Shown here piece after piece: positions 17,160 to 25,744 of a stretch of DNA of 64,000 bases. The position numbers were made by a program, and so were the translations under genes. This DNA comes from Fuerstiella sp. (GTDB taxonomy: Bacteria; Planctomycetota; Planctomycetia; Planctomycetales; Planctomycetaceae), in the NCBI GenBank assembly GCA_022447225.1, contig JAKVAZ010000008.1:186001-250000 (forward strand). The letters run 5' to 3'. Each line of letters opens with the position of its first letter. Within the stretch, counting starts at the first letter, position 1. Below the pieces are notes generated by a model. It saw only the letters and a list, made by a program, of their open reading frames with translations, ran no database searches and was not told where the DNA came from.

Positions 17160-18686
17160 ATGAGTGAGAGACGAACAACCCTCATCATGGCAGGAACCTG
17201 GCTGCTGACACTGATGTTAACTGATCAAGTGCCGGCGGCAGACGAATCCGTGGTTCAGCACATTGGGGCCCGGCGCGAGCTGTTTGTAGACCGGTTCCTG
17301 GTGGAAAAGCTTCAGGGAACTCGCTTTCAACTGCATCACCCTCACCCCGCCGAAGTTTCAGTAGCACTGGATCAACCCTGGGAAGAGCGACTGCACAATG
17401 GTCTTTCGGTGATTAAAGATCGACACCGGTTTCTGCTCTACTATAGCGCTGCCAACCGCCTGGCCGTGGCTGAAAGCTCTGATGGAATCCACTGGAACAA
17501 GCCGTCACTGGGGCTGATCAAAGTCAACGGAAACAGACAGAACAACCTGGTTGGCAGTGTTGACGGACACCTGATGGTTCCGGACAGCGGACCTATACCC
17601 GAAGTGTTCCTCGACGCACGACCGAAGGTGAACCCCGGCGAACGATTCAAGGCATTCACTCTGATCGAGACTCCGGGACTGACGCAGGTCATTTGCTGGG
17701 TATCAGCAGACGGTTTCCGATTTCGCAAACTTCGGGACGAACCGATCATCGCAACTTCGCTGTACGGGGCCTTTGACGGTCTGGAGTCACTGTTCTGGTC
17801 GGAGTCTGAACAGCAGTACGTTCTGTACGTTCGCTATGCCATCCGCGTGGAACCACCGAACCCGGATGATCCGAATCGCCGGTGTGTGGCGCGTATGACA
17901 TCAAAAGATCTGCTGCACTGGGAAACACCCGAACCAATGACCTTCGGGAGGAATGGTGTGATGCCACCGGACCATCACTACAATAACCAGACATCACCGT
18001 ATTTCCGGGCACCTCACCTCTTCATTGCACTCTCCAACAGGCTGGCTCAGAATCGTGCTGCGCTGACTCGAGACCAGGCTATTGCTGCAAATTTAAGGTC
18101 ATCCCGGACTGACATGCCGGACCCGTTGACGTGGCTGCTGAAGGATTGTGCCGATACGGTGATGATGACCACTCGTGGTGGGAATCACTATGACAGATTG
18201 TTCCAGGAAGCGATCGTCCGACCTGGTCCCGGTGCGAAAAACTGGGTGACGCGATCCAACTACACTCTGCGGGGGCTGCACCCAACCGGTTCGCGGGAAA
18301 TGTCGATCTACGTCAGTCGCCACAACGGTCAGACGACCAGTCATGTGCGTCGCTATGTATTCCGCACAGACGGTCTGGTTTCAATTCACGCCCCGTTTGC
18401 AGGCGGCGAGCTTCTGACGCAGCCGTTGACGTTTCAGGGAAATGCACTGGAAATTAACTATGCCACGTCAGCAGTGGGCTCGATACGAGTCGAAATTCAG
18501 GATCTCAGCGGGAAGCCGCTTTCGGGACTGACTCTTGATGATTGTATTGAAATTCTGGGAGACGAAATCACCGGTACGGTGCACTGGAATTCATCGGTCA
18601 GTCTTTCACAGATTGCCGGACAGCCCGTCCGCCTGAGGTTTGTGATGAAAGATGCCGATCTTTATTCTCTGCGATTTCATGAATGA
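17160..18686 (+). CDS. Exported glycosidase-like five-bladed propeller protein
   Basis: 508 residues with an N-terminal signal (TTLIMAGTWLLTLMLTDQVPA then ADES). The opening IGARRELFVDRFLVEKLQG and the block FLLYYSAANRLAVAESSDGIHWNKPSLGLI are characteristic of a planctomycete/verrucomicrobial family related in fold to GH32/GH43/GH130 beta-propeller enzymes; xSxDGxxW is a typical blade motif. The middle has DGLESLFWSESEQQYVLYVRY and ARMTSKDLLHWETPEPM, further blades. The last 120 residues (GELLTQPLTFQGNALEINYA onward) look like a beta-sandwich. A hydrolase on plant or algal polysaccharide is plausible, but catalytic acids cannot be assigned by eye. No strong ribosome-binding site is seen. Confidence 0.72.
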   Translation: MSERRTTLIMAGTWLLTLMLTDQVPAADESVVQHIGARRELFVDRFLVEKLQGTRFQLHHPHPAEVSVALDQPWEERLHNGLSVIKDRHRFLLYYSAANRLAVAESSDGIHWNKPSLGLIKVNGNRQNNLVGSVDGHLMVPDSGPIPEVFLDARPKVNPGERFKAFTLIETPGLTQVICWVSADGFRFRKLRDEPIIATSLYGAFDGLESLFWSESEQQYVLYVRYAIRVEPPNPDDPNRRCVARMTSKDLLHWETPEPMTFGRNGVMPPDHHYNNQTSPYFRAPHLFIALSNRLAQNRAALTRDQAIAANLRSSRTDMPDPLTWLLKDCADTVMMTTRGGNHYDRLFQEAIVRPGPGAKNWVTRSNYTLRGLHPTGSREMSIYVSRHNGQTTSHVRRYVFRTDGLVSIHAPFAGGELLTQPLTFQGNALEINYATSAVGSIRVEIQDLSGKPLSGLTLDDCIEILGDEITGTVHWNSSVSLSQIAGQPVRLRFVMKDADLYSLRFHE

Positions 18687-19083
18687 ACCCACGCGGTGCA
18701 GTCGGGGAGGAGTATTAACCAAACCACGGTATTGCCGGACTGAAACGAAATCTCCCAGCCAGTCGGTTCTTGCCGGCGACACGGTGACATCCTTCATTTC
18801 AGCACCACCATCAAATCATCCGAAAAGCTCGCGGCGACGGAAAAACAGACTCAGACAGTCGTGCCTGCCATAGTAGTTCGTGCAAAAACAACTCACCATA
18901 GAATCACGCTGAGTTTCGAACAGCGTTACATCAGCCGGTCAGTGGAACTCAAAACACACGACGGGCGACAGAGCGAGTCTGACTATTGCTTTGACGAAGC
19001 CTCAAAGCTGCTAATTCCCGCGGCGTCATGCAGTGATGCTGACAGATCCACGAACGGTCCGGATACGTTCCACACCACACGAA
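18687..19083. other. Convergent intergenic region
   Basis: About 400 bases between two genes that converge. No gene, repeat or convincing terminator hairpin was recognised. Confidence 0.4.
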
Positions 19084-20067
19084 CTACCTGTCATCTGCAG
19101 CGGAAAGCACGTCACGCATTTGCTCAACGAGTTCCGGGGTTTGCAGGTCTTTGGTATTGAGAATGAGGTGCACAAAGTTGTCGGCAAGAATTTCATCAGG
19201 ATGAATAATGTATGAGGTGTTGTTTCCGATGTGTTTGAAATACCCCGGTGTCTTCTTCGGATCCAGCAGTACAGGTGCTCCGGCCACCTCAATCGGTATC
19301 CACCCTGCTTCATCCTGCTCCACCACCATCAGCCGGAACTGAAGAAAGCGAAAGAACGGACCTCCCAGCCTGGATTCATACCGGTCAACATTTGCGAAAA
19401 GAACAGGTGCCACGGTAACGTTTTGATTGTGATGCCTCAGGTCAATCACACAGTTAACCAAAGGAGCATCCGGATTGGTGAGTTTGCGATTTGAAAGTGA
19501 TCCTGGCAGCGAAATTTGATCGCACGTCCGGAAATCAATGATCGCATACAGTTTTTGTCTCAGTTCGGGATTATGGCTGCTGAGCACGTGAAACAGTTCA
19601 TGAACAATCAGACGTTCAAGGCGATCCCGGGACACGGCAATTCGTGATTCCGGTAAAACGACAGCATTTTCGCGACAATACGCTGCTCCGCCTTCTTCTT
19701 TACCGTCAGTTTTGACAAACAGGATCTGTTCCGGCAGCGACAGACTGAAAGGACGAAAACGCTTTTCGATGGATTGGACAACCTCAGTGATCGACAGGAT
19801 TTCGGCATCGGTCCACTGCAGAACGTGCAGTGAAACAAAATCCAGATACTCCTCAACGGTGACATCTTCGTCGCTCAACAATCGGCTTTGACGGTCAAAC
19901 CGACTCATAGCACTGACAAAAGGATCACGCAGGGTGAGCTTTTTGATACCGGTTTCTCTGTCCGCAAATCCGGCGAGACTCTGCCGGTGAATTCGGATCG
20001 TTTCACCAGCAGATGAAGGTCCTGCCAGCAGAACACAGAATCCTGCAATTAAGAGCTGTCGCGTCAT
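19084..20067 (-). CDS. Exported HExxH protein, possible metalloprotease
   Basis: 327 residues from ATG 20067, which starts a clean signal peptide (MTRQLLIAGFCVLLAGPSSA then GET); the frame stays open to 20154 but that stretch is charged. Near the middle is RLIVHELFHVLSSHNPELR, an HExxH zinc motif in a hydrophobic helix, as in zincin peptidases. A third ligand is not obvious; Glu or His in the following 25-30 residues could serve. No known family is recognised. Later segments (NVTVAPVLFANVDRYESRLG, FRFLQFRLMVVEQDEAGWIP) are beta-rich, and NFVHLILNTKDLQTPELVEQ is helical. Likely periplasmic or secreted. A 12-bp inverted repeat lies 64-93 nt upstream of the start. Confidence 0.65.
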   Translation of the reverse strand: MTRQLLIAGFCVLLAGPSSAGETIRIHRQSLAGFADRETGIKKLTLRDPFVSAMSRFDRQSRLLSDEDVTVEEYLDFVSLHVLQWTDAEILSITEVVQSIEKRFRPFSLSLPEQILFVKTDGKEEGGAAYCRENAVVLPESRIAVSRDRLERLIVHELFHVLSSHNPELRQKLYAIIDFRTCDQISLPGSLSNRKLTNPDAPLVNCVIDLRHHNQNVTVAPVLFANVDRYESRLGGPFFRFLQFRLMVVEQDEAGWIPIEVAGAPVLLDPKKTPGYFKHIGNNTSYIIHPDEILADNFVHLILNTKDLQTPELVEQMRDVLSAADDR

Positions 20068-20130
20068 GGGCTGATTCCGCCCGATCAGGAGTTTGTAACA
20101 AACAGTACGGGCCCACCGGACAGCCCTCAG

Positions 20131-20160
20131 CGCAGTTTGACACCATCCTGTCAAACTGCG
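20131..20160. promoter_or_regulatory. Perfect 12-bp inverted repeat upstream of the HExxH gene
   Basis: CGCAGTTTGACA, 6-nt loop CCATCC, TGTCAAACTGCG. No run of T follows on either strand, so it is not a standard terminator. Its position 64-93 nt before ATG 20067 fits an operator or a 5' UTR hairpin. The rest of 20068-20698 (about 630 bases between divergent genes) shows nothing else I can support. Confidence 0.45.
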
Positions 20161-20698
20161 AAAACATTCTGCAGTGAATCACAGTAAGGTTGGAAACGAA
20201 TATGACAAGCCTCAGATCGTCACACCAACTCAATCGATTGGTTATTCGGTTTCGAAACTCGCCAGGGCGACTACAGGAACGCGCTGCATGGAGCAAATCT
20301 TCAGCAATCCGTTATCTGAATCCGCAACAATCGATTTGACGTTCAGGAAACAATTCCCAACTGGCCCCCACGTATTGTTTCACCTGACTGTACCTCTGAT
20401 AACACAGTATTCCACCGACGAAATCTCATATCCTTGATCACATTTCAGCATGTGTCACGGTCAGGCCGGTATCATGCCGAAAGCTCCGCCTGCAACCTTC
20501 TGACGCTGATCCGTTTCCGGATTCATGCAACAGGCGTCCGGAAACTGATGGAAATGCGGCGGACGGCTGTCGGGTGCGTTTCAGAATTTCAGACAGGAAG
20601 CTTAGGCACACGTTTTGTCTGACACTTTTAGTAAGTTCGCCTGACACCAGAGAGTGTCTGTGCGGGAAGGCAGTGGAATCCATATTGGAGAATATATT

Positions 20699-21550
20699 AT
20701 GAAACATCACATCCTGATGCTGGCTGTCGCTGCCGGCAGTTTGTCGCATGGTGCCGAACCCGGTAATGCAGTGAAAACGCGAGTGATGGATGCGCTGCCA
20801 ACCGTTGACGGGCTGGCCAGGAAGGTAATGGGAAAGGTAACCTTTCTGGAGGCCGGCGGGTGCCCTGCATTTCTGATCCGGTCTCGGAACGAAAATATTT
20901 CGACACCGGTACCGTGGGTGTGGTATGCCCCGACGATCCACGGACAACCGAGACCCGCTCACGCCTGGATGTTCGAAAAGTTTCTGGCCAGAGGCATCGC
21001 CATCGCCGGCATCGACGTCGGCGAATCGATGGGCAATCCTGCGGGCCGTGCCACATATACCGCATTTCACAAGCTCCTGACCGAGAAGTACGGATTTGCA
21101 CAGCGGGCGACTCTGATTCCTCAGAGTCGCGGTGGACTGATGCTCTACAACTGGGCTGCCGAGCATCCCGACAATGTTGCCTGCATTGCCGGGATCTATA
21201 CGGTTTGCGACATGAGCAGCTGGCCCGGACTTAAACGGGCCTGCGCGGCTTACGAAATGAGTGAGCAACAGCTGGCTGAGGTCCTTCCGATGCACAATCC
21301 CATCGACCGTCTGTGGCCTCTGGCGAAGGCCGGCATCCCCATCCTGCATATCCACGGAGACAGTGACACGGCCTGTCCCGTCGAAAGAAATTCGGGGGAA
21401 TTGGCACGACGCTACCGCAAACTGGGTGGCAACATCAGGCTCATTGTGGTTCCGGAAAAAGGACACGAAGAGGCTCCGGAGTTCTTCCAGTCCCGGCAGG
21501 TGGTCGACTTCGTGATCGGAAACACGTGTCAGGCCGTTAAGAAACGTTAA
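20699..21550 (+). CDS. Exported alpha/beta hydrolase (dienelactone/prolyl-oligopeptidase-like)
   Basis: 283 residues. ATG 20699 has GGAG 12 nt upstream and begins a signal peptide (MKHHILMLAVAAGSLSHGAE); an upstream GTG at 20654 adds nothing sensible. Nucleophile Ser is in TLIPQSRGGLMLYNWAAEHP (the family GxSxG appears as QSRGG), the acid is likely Asp in ILHIHGDSDTACPVERNS, and the base His in VVPEKGHEEAPEFF. The fold is the standard hydrolase core with a short lid. Planctomycetes carry many such exported esterase-like proteins. Substrate unknown; a sugar ester or peptide is possible. Confidence 0.8.
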   Translation: MKHHILMLAVAAGSLSHGAEPGNAVKTRVMDALPTVDGLARKVMGKVTFLEAGGCPAFLIRSRNENISTPVPWVWYAPTIHGQPRPAHAWMFEKFLARGIAIAGIDVGESMGNPAGRATYTAFHKLLTEKYGFAQRATLIPQSRGGLMLYNWAAEHPDNVACIAGIYTVCDMSSWPGLKRACAAYEMSEQQLAEVLPMHNPIDRLWPLAKAGIPILHIHGDSDTACPVERNSGELARRYRKLGGNIRLIVVPEKGHEEAPEFFQSRQVVDFVIGNTCQAVKKR

Positions 21551-21759
21551 ACGAGCTCATCTTCGTGAATGCACGGGAAGGTCTGTAAGATCCTAATTCC
21601 GCCACGTAGGTCATCGCGGTAGTGATCGGGCTGGAATTAGAGACCAATGGTCGTTATGGTGCGTGACTTGGTTTTCGCCGTTTTGTGATTAAATTCAACT
21701 TTCTGTGTACGGCTGCTTCACCTGTTGATTTTGCAGCAGAACAAATTAACTGTTTCGTT

Positions 21760-22029
21760 ATGCCAAACTCCATTTCCGCCAAGAAGTCTCTGCGTCAAAA
21801 TCAAAAACGGCGAATGCTGAATCGTCAGTATCGGTCCCGGTTGCGCACTGAATTGAAGAAATTCCGTTCGTTGATGCAGGAAACTCCTGCTCAAGCCGAC
21901 GCCGACAAGGCGTTGAGTCAGGTAACAAAAGTCATCGACCAGGCTGCTGCGAAGCGACTGATCCACAGAAATACGGCCTCACGTACCAAGTCCCGACTGG
22001 CTGCTCTTAAGAAAAGTGTCTGCAGCTAA
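21760..22029 (+). CDS. rpsT: 30S ribosomal protein S20
   Basis: 89 residues, the usual size, a basic three-helix bundle binding 16S rRNA. It begins [20 protein letters not shown] and contains the family hallmark [33 protein letters not shown] 21760 gives the canonical N-terminus; the open frame extends 25 codons upstream without similarity. It stands alone, as rpsT commonly does, with the 210 bases upstream (21551-21759) available for a promoter, and is followed 65 nt later by a strong terminator. Confidence 0.97.
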   Translation: MPNSISAKKSLRQNQKRRMLNRQYRSRLRTELKKFRSLMQETPAQADADKALSQVTKVIDQAAAKRLIHRNTASRTKSRLAALKKSVCS

Positions 22030-22094
22030 GCTATGCCTGGGACTTAGAGTTCTGAGTGCAGGCCGTTTCTGATGCAATCGATGCAACACAAGAT

Positions 22095-22129
22095 AAAACG
22101 GCTGCGGACCAGTGGTCCGCAGCCGTTTT
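22095..22129 (+). terminator. Rho-independent terminator of rpsT
   Basis: A 16-bp perfect stem: AAAACGGCTGCGGACC at 22095-22110, loop AGT, GGTCCGCAGCCGTTTT at 22114-22129, followed by another T. The A-tract on one side and T-tract on the other make it potentially bidirectional. It closes the rpsT transcript and insulates the next gene, whose ATG is 38 nt downstream. Confidence 0.93.
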
Positions 22130-22167
22130 TGTGTGTCGGCCCCAGGCAACGACAAAAGGGCGTGAAA

Positions 22168-23991
22168 ATGTCGTTCGGAATGGTATCGCCGTCATTCTGT
22201 CTGCTGGCCGCAGTAAGCTGCCTGACCACAAGCCATTCGGCAGCCGAGGCAGAACATCCGGTTTCGGTCACGGAAACGCATGTTTTTGTGACACAGCGGT
22301 CCGCTCGTGCGCGTATCCGACTGTTCGCTGAGGACTTGTTGTTGTTTCAGCAACTGGAACCCGACAGCGAAGGTAAATTGTCCGAACAACAATTGAAGCG
22401 AGGCCTGGAGCAGCATCGTAATTTCCTGACGAAACGTGTCACAATCCGAGACGCAGACGGCCTTCTGATTCCATCAAAAATCACCGACATAGTGCCGTTT
22501 GAGATCCCTGCCGGGGGAATTCCGGAAGAAGATCTGATGCTCTACGAAGTCACGTACGAACTGGAATTTCGATTTAAAACCCCGCCGGAATTCCTGACGT
22601 TTCAGCAGGATATTACCGACGATAATTTCATCCTGCCTTCTGAAATGAAGCTGACGATTAACCAAACCGGCAGTGGCAACATCATTGCCGGGATTCTGCT
22701 GCCTGGATCAGCAGTCACTCATCGGTTTGACTGGGAAACTCCACTCAGTCCGGACGCTTCAGACGATGAGTATAAGTCATGGCTGCAAAAACAGCGACAG
22801 GACACCCTGGGAATCACCAGTTACAGCAGTGTCTATTCATTTGTCTATCTTGAACCAGGAGAAGTCCGTCACGAGCTTCTGATTCCACTGGCCAGTCTGG
22901 CTTCCGTTCTGCCGATCGAGCACGCTGATCCTGCGTTCCTGGAAATTCCCGAACAGGAAGCAGCAGCCGGACTGATCCGGGACTGGCTTGCTCAGGTCAA
23001 TCCAGCGCGAATCAATGGAACGGACGTGGCAACGGAGTTCAGCCGGATTGACTTTTACGGTCTCAATCTGCGGGATTTCGCCCGCCAGGCGGAAGCCCGT
23101 CGAGTCAGTTTCGCCAGTGGGCGCGTGGGAATCATCCTCCGATATCTTCCCCTGGATAATTATGTCACTGACGTGGAGCTTCGTTGGGATACTTTTCACT
23201 CATCAATGCGAAAAATCCGTTCTGTCGTCGTCCCGTGGACCGGTGAAATTGAACGATTTGAGTTCTCTCGATTTAAAGCCTCAGAAGACAACATTTTTCG
23301 CTGGTCAGCAGATGAGCAGGAGGTGCCCGGTCTTGCAGAACCGGTGCCTCGCGAGCTCCCGGAAATGCCACGCCTGCGAGTCCCGCTTGTATCCTGTGCG
23401 CTGGTTTTTTGTGTTCTGCTGGTCCCGTTTATCACGAAACGACAGTGGCAGGGCACACTGGTCTGTCTTGTGCTTGCTGCTGCATGCTGGCCAATTGCAG
23501 GCACCGAGATCCCGCATCCATTGAAACCGGTTCCCAGGCTTTCTTCGGTAAAAGCGCGTGAAATTGCACAGAGGCTCCACTCAGGAACCTATCAGGCACT
23601 GGATTTTGGCACCGAACGTCGGATTTACCTGGCGCTGGACCAGTTTGTCGACGGACCACTGCTGGAGTCACTGTACCTCCGGCTGCGCGAAGGACTTGCG
23701 GTCAGAGAACAGGGCGGTGCCGTGGCAAGAGTTGCTTCTATTGAATACGTTGATGGAACCCTGCCTGCCTCATCTGCGGATTCACCTGAGTGGCCAGGTT
23801 ACAGATTTCGGACTACGTGGATCGTTGCAGGCACAGTGGAACACTGGGGGCATGTTCATGAACGGCGAAACAGATTTTCTGCTGTAGTGAACATAGAACC
23901 GCGAGACGGCTGGTGGAAAATCACAAACATGCAGGTTGACTCTCAGGAAAGTCTTTCGGGAGTCACCAGTCTGCGAAAGTTTCAGGACTAG
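22168..23991 (+). CDS. Exported/membrane protein of unknown function
   Basis: 607 residues from ATG 22168, preceded by AAAGGG at about -12; an earlier in-frame ATG at 22072 lies before the rpsT terminator and is rejected. The signal peptide is FGMVSPSFCLLAAVSCLTTS ending near SAAEA. The region to about residue 395 is beta-rich and periplasmic. Two hydrophobic spans follow (PLVSCALVFCVLLVPFI and TLVCLVLAAACWPIA), then a C-terminal domain of about 150 residues (YQALDFGTERRIYLALDQFV to the end) that should also face the periplasm. I recognise no family. The stop is 3 nt before the next ATG, so the two genes are probably one transcript. Confidence 0.72.
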   Translation: MSFGMVSPSFCLLAAVSCLTTSHSAAEAEHPVSVTETHVFVTQRSARARIRLFAEDLLLFQQLEPDSEGKLSEQQLKRGLEQHRNFLTKRVTIRDADGLLIPSKITDIVPFEIPAGGIPEEDLMLYEVTYELEFRFKTPPEFLTFQQDITDDNFILPSEMKLTINQTGSGNIIAGILLPGSAVTHRFDWETPLSPDASDDEYKSWLQKQRQDTLGITSYSSVYSFVYLEPGEVRHELLIPLASLASVLPIEHADPAFLEIPEQEAAAGLIRDWLAQVNPARINGTDVATEFSRIDFYGLNLRDFARQAEARRVSFASGRVGIILRYLPLDNYVTDVELRWDTFHSSMRKIRSVVVPWTGEIERFEFSRFKASEDNIFRWSADEQEVPGLAEPVPRELPEMPRLRVPLVSCALVFCVLLVPFITKRQWQGTLVCLVLAAACWPIAGTEIPHPLKPVPRLSSVKAREIAQRLHSGTYQALDFGTERRIYLALDQFVDGPLLESLYLRLREGLAVREQGGAVARVASIEYVDGTLPASSADSPEWPGYRFRTTWIVAGTVEHWGHVHERRNRFSAVVNIEPRDGWWKITNMQVDSQESLSGVTSLRKFQD

Positions 23992-23994
23992 TCG

Positions 23995-24351
23995 ATGTCA
24001 GAATCACCCTGTATTTTTTTGTTGTGTAGCGATCTGATGATGACCAGCGCTGTCAGCAGTGATGCTGCCCGGAATGGACTGAATTTTCGGAATGTGGCAA
24101 CTCCGAATCAGCTTCACGACTGCACAGATCACGATCTCATCATTATCGACCTTGCGTCACCGGGACTGAACCTCCAGCTGGCAGGCAATGCGTTGAGTGA
24201 TCATTTAAGGCGGTCTGCAGTCCTGTATGGTCCACATGTGCATCACAAACGGTTTGAGCAGGCCCGCGATGCCGGGTTCGAAAGACTGATGACAAGAGGA
24301 CGCTTCAACGCGGAAGTGAGTCAGATCATCGACGACTTTGCTGCCAAATGA
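23995..24351 (+). CDS. Small receiver-like protein
   Basis: 118 residues. The alternation CIFLLCSDLMMTSAVSSDAA ... LIIIDLASPGLNLQLAG ... RSAVLYGPHVHHKRFEQARD AGFERLMTRG follows a CheY-like alpha/beta fold: the Asp at the end of strand 3 (IIIDLASPG) sits where a phosphoacceptor would be, but the paired acids after strand 1 are not clear and the usual Lys near the C-terminus is absent. It may be a degenerate receiver. No DNA-binding or output domain is attached. Its ATG is 3 nt after the stop of the membrane protein, suggesting a linked role. Confidence 0.6.
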   Translation: MSESPCIFLLCSDLMMTSAVSSDAARNGLNFRNVATPNQLHDCTDHDLIIIDLASPGLNLQLAGNALSDHLRRSAVLYGPHVHHKRFEQARDAGFERLMTRGRFNAEVSQIIDDFAAK

Positions 24352-24396
24352 CATGCTCTCCGAATGTCGTTTGTGTGGAATGTTCTGTCCGGCGGG

Positions 24397-24867
24397 CTAC
24401 GACTGCGGGCCCGCGGTATTGTGAACTCCAAAAGAAATCGACTGGAAGTCGAGTGCCTGGCAGGCTTCATACAGGGTAAACCACGGTTGATTCGGCACCC
24501 GGTCATCGATATCCAGAATGACCCGTGTGGTCGGATCGATTTTGGAAAGCTGAACCAGCCTCTGACCGAGATCTTCCGCCTGAATGGACTGAGAATTGAG
24601 CTGCATGGTGATATTCCCCGGCGTCCCCCCGGGGAGAAGAGAGATTCGAACAACCTGCTGCTCAACACGATCAAATTTTTCCGACGGCGGAGCCTCATCC
24701 GGCACCAGGGTACCGGATCCAAGTTCCACAGGCACTAACAGATCCGGCAATTGTCCCACTGAAGCACAAACGAAGAAGACAAGCAACAGAAACACCACAT
24801 CGATCATGGGTGTCATGGCTTCTCCCTGCAGCGAAGACTGACGATTGTGCTGTCCCGGAATTCTCAT
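24397..24867 (-). CDS. exbD: ExbD/TolR-type biopolymer transport protein (second copy)
   Basis: 156 residues. The single N-terminal span with the ion-conducting Asp is MTPMIDVVFLLLVFFVCASV, preceded by a short basic cytoplasmic tail; the remainder (LVPVELGSGTLVPDEAPPSE onward) is a periplasmic domain. ExbD works with ExbB to harness proton flow. ATG 24867 overlaps the stop of the first exbD as ATGA, so the pair is translated together and probably forms heterodimers. No exbB or tonB is present in the window. It converges on the plus-strand receiver-like gene. Confidence 0.9.
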   Translation of the reverse strand: MRIPGQHNRQSSLQGEAMTPMIDVVFLLLVFFVCASVGQLPDLLVPVELGSGTLVPDEAPPSEKFDRVEQQVVRISLLPGGTPGNITMQLNSQSIQAEDLGQRLVQLSKIDPTTRVILDIDDRVPNQPWFTLYEACQALDFQSISFGVHNTAGPQS

Positions 24868-25295
24868 GTGGCGTCCATCGAAACTGCGAACTGAATCGAA
24901 CGAATGTTGTGGCGGGCACATTGTTCAATAAGCGGACGAATCCTGCCGAACTGACCGTTTCGATCGGCACGAATTCGCACTTCGGGAGAACTGTCCTCCG
25001 AATGAGCGGTTACCGCAAGTCCCGTAATTCTTTGCAGAACATCGTCCTGAGTTCTTCGAATGCCGCCGAGAGAGTAACTTCCATCCGCCAGAATCGTAAT
25101 GGTGATTCGGTGTACCGGATTCTCGTCTGTGCTCGCCACGGACACTTGCGGCAGATCGACAGCTTCTGAATTTTCGCTGCGGACGAAATGGCTGGCAACC
25201 AGAAAAAATATGATCAGCAGAAATACGACGTCGATGAGCGGCGTGATGTTGAACTGCAGCGTTCCGCGACCGGAAAACCTTGCTGGTAATCGCAT
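24864..25295 (-). CDS. exbD: ExbD/TolR-type biopolymer transport protein (first copy)
   Basis: 143 residues. The span LQFNITPLIDVVFLLIIFFLV has the essential Asp in TPLIDVVFLL, followed by a periplasmic domain (DENPVHRITITILADGSYSL ... VRIRADRNGQFGRIRPLIEQ) with the typical R-x-D-x-x-x-x-x-G-x-I pattern. A strong Shine-Dalgarno AGGAGGT lies about 9 nt before ATG 25295. Differences in the periplasmic parts of the two copies suggest heterodimer partners rather than a recent duplication. Confidence 0.92.
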   Translation of the reverse strand: MRLPARFSGRGTLQFNITPLIDVVFLLIIFFLVASHFVRSENSEAVDLPQVSVASTDENPVHRITITILADGSYSLGGIRRTQDDVLQRITGLAVTAHSEDSSPEVRIRADRNGQFGRIRPLIEQCARHNIRSIQFAVSMDAT

Positions 25296-25355
25296 CCGTG
25301 ACCTCCTGTCTGCAGTGTATCCGTTTTGTCTTTAGCAGAACACAACCAAAACAAA

Positions 25356-25383
25356 ATGCCGCAGAAGCTGGGCTCTGCGGCAT
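25356..25383 (-). terminator. Rho-independent terminator after the Gly/Tyr-rich gene
   Basis: Stem ATGCCGCAGA / TCTGCGGCAT (10 bp) with an 8-nt loop. Read on the minus strand it is followed by TTTTGTTTTGG, a T-rich tail. It lies 44 nt beyond the stop of the Gly/Tyr-rich peptide gene and separates it from the exbD pair. Confidence 0.85.
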
Positions 25384-25426
25384 TGTCTGACACTCAGGTC
25401 TTACAGGTCACACTCGACAGACGTCA

Positions 25427-25744
25427 TCAGTGACGGCAGCCGCCATAGTATCCCCCGTAATATCCGCGGCGGCCATAGTACCGAGGACTGTATCCGTAGC
25501 TGATTCCGAAACTGCGACGGTACGGACTCCGACGATACCCATAACCCCAGCCGCCATAGCCCCGGCCGCCATACCCCCGGCCGAAGCTGATCGAAAATCC
25601 ACTGCCTCGACCTCCGTAACCATAACCAGACCCGTAGTGAAGGCCTCTTCCGAAGCCTCGATGATAGTGACCGGCACTGGCTTTTGTTGCAGTGGCAAAC
25701 ATCATTCCTCCGGCCACCAGAAACAGGAACATAAATCTCTTCAT
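25427..25744 (-). CDS. Small secreted Gly/Tyr/Arg-rich peptide
   Basis: 105 residues: signal peptide MKRFMFLFLVAGGMMFATAT ending at KASA, then about 80 residues almost entirely Gly, Tyr, Arg and Ser (GFGRGLHYGSGYGYGGRGS, YGGRGYGGWGYGYRRSPYRR). There is no Cys pair except one near the C-terminus (GGCRH). Low-complexity GYG-rich proteins form fibres, films or shell-like layers elsewhere; in planctomycetes a cell-envelope role is possible but unproven. It has its own terminator, so it is a separate unit. Confidence 0.72.
   Translation of the reverse strand: MKRFMFLFLVAGGMMFATATKASAGHYHRGFGRGLHYGSGYGYGGRGSGFSISFGRGYGGRGYGGWGYGYRRSPYRRSFGISYGYSPRYYGRRGYYGGYYGGCRH

Noticed and set aside
20438-21466. 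342-codon minus-strand ORF opposite the exported alpha/beta hydrolase
   Set aside because: It is antisense to a gene with a clear signal peptide, ribosome-binding site and catalytic residues; its own translation has no family features.
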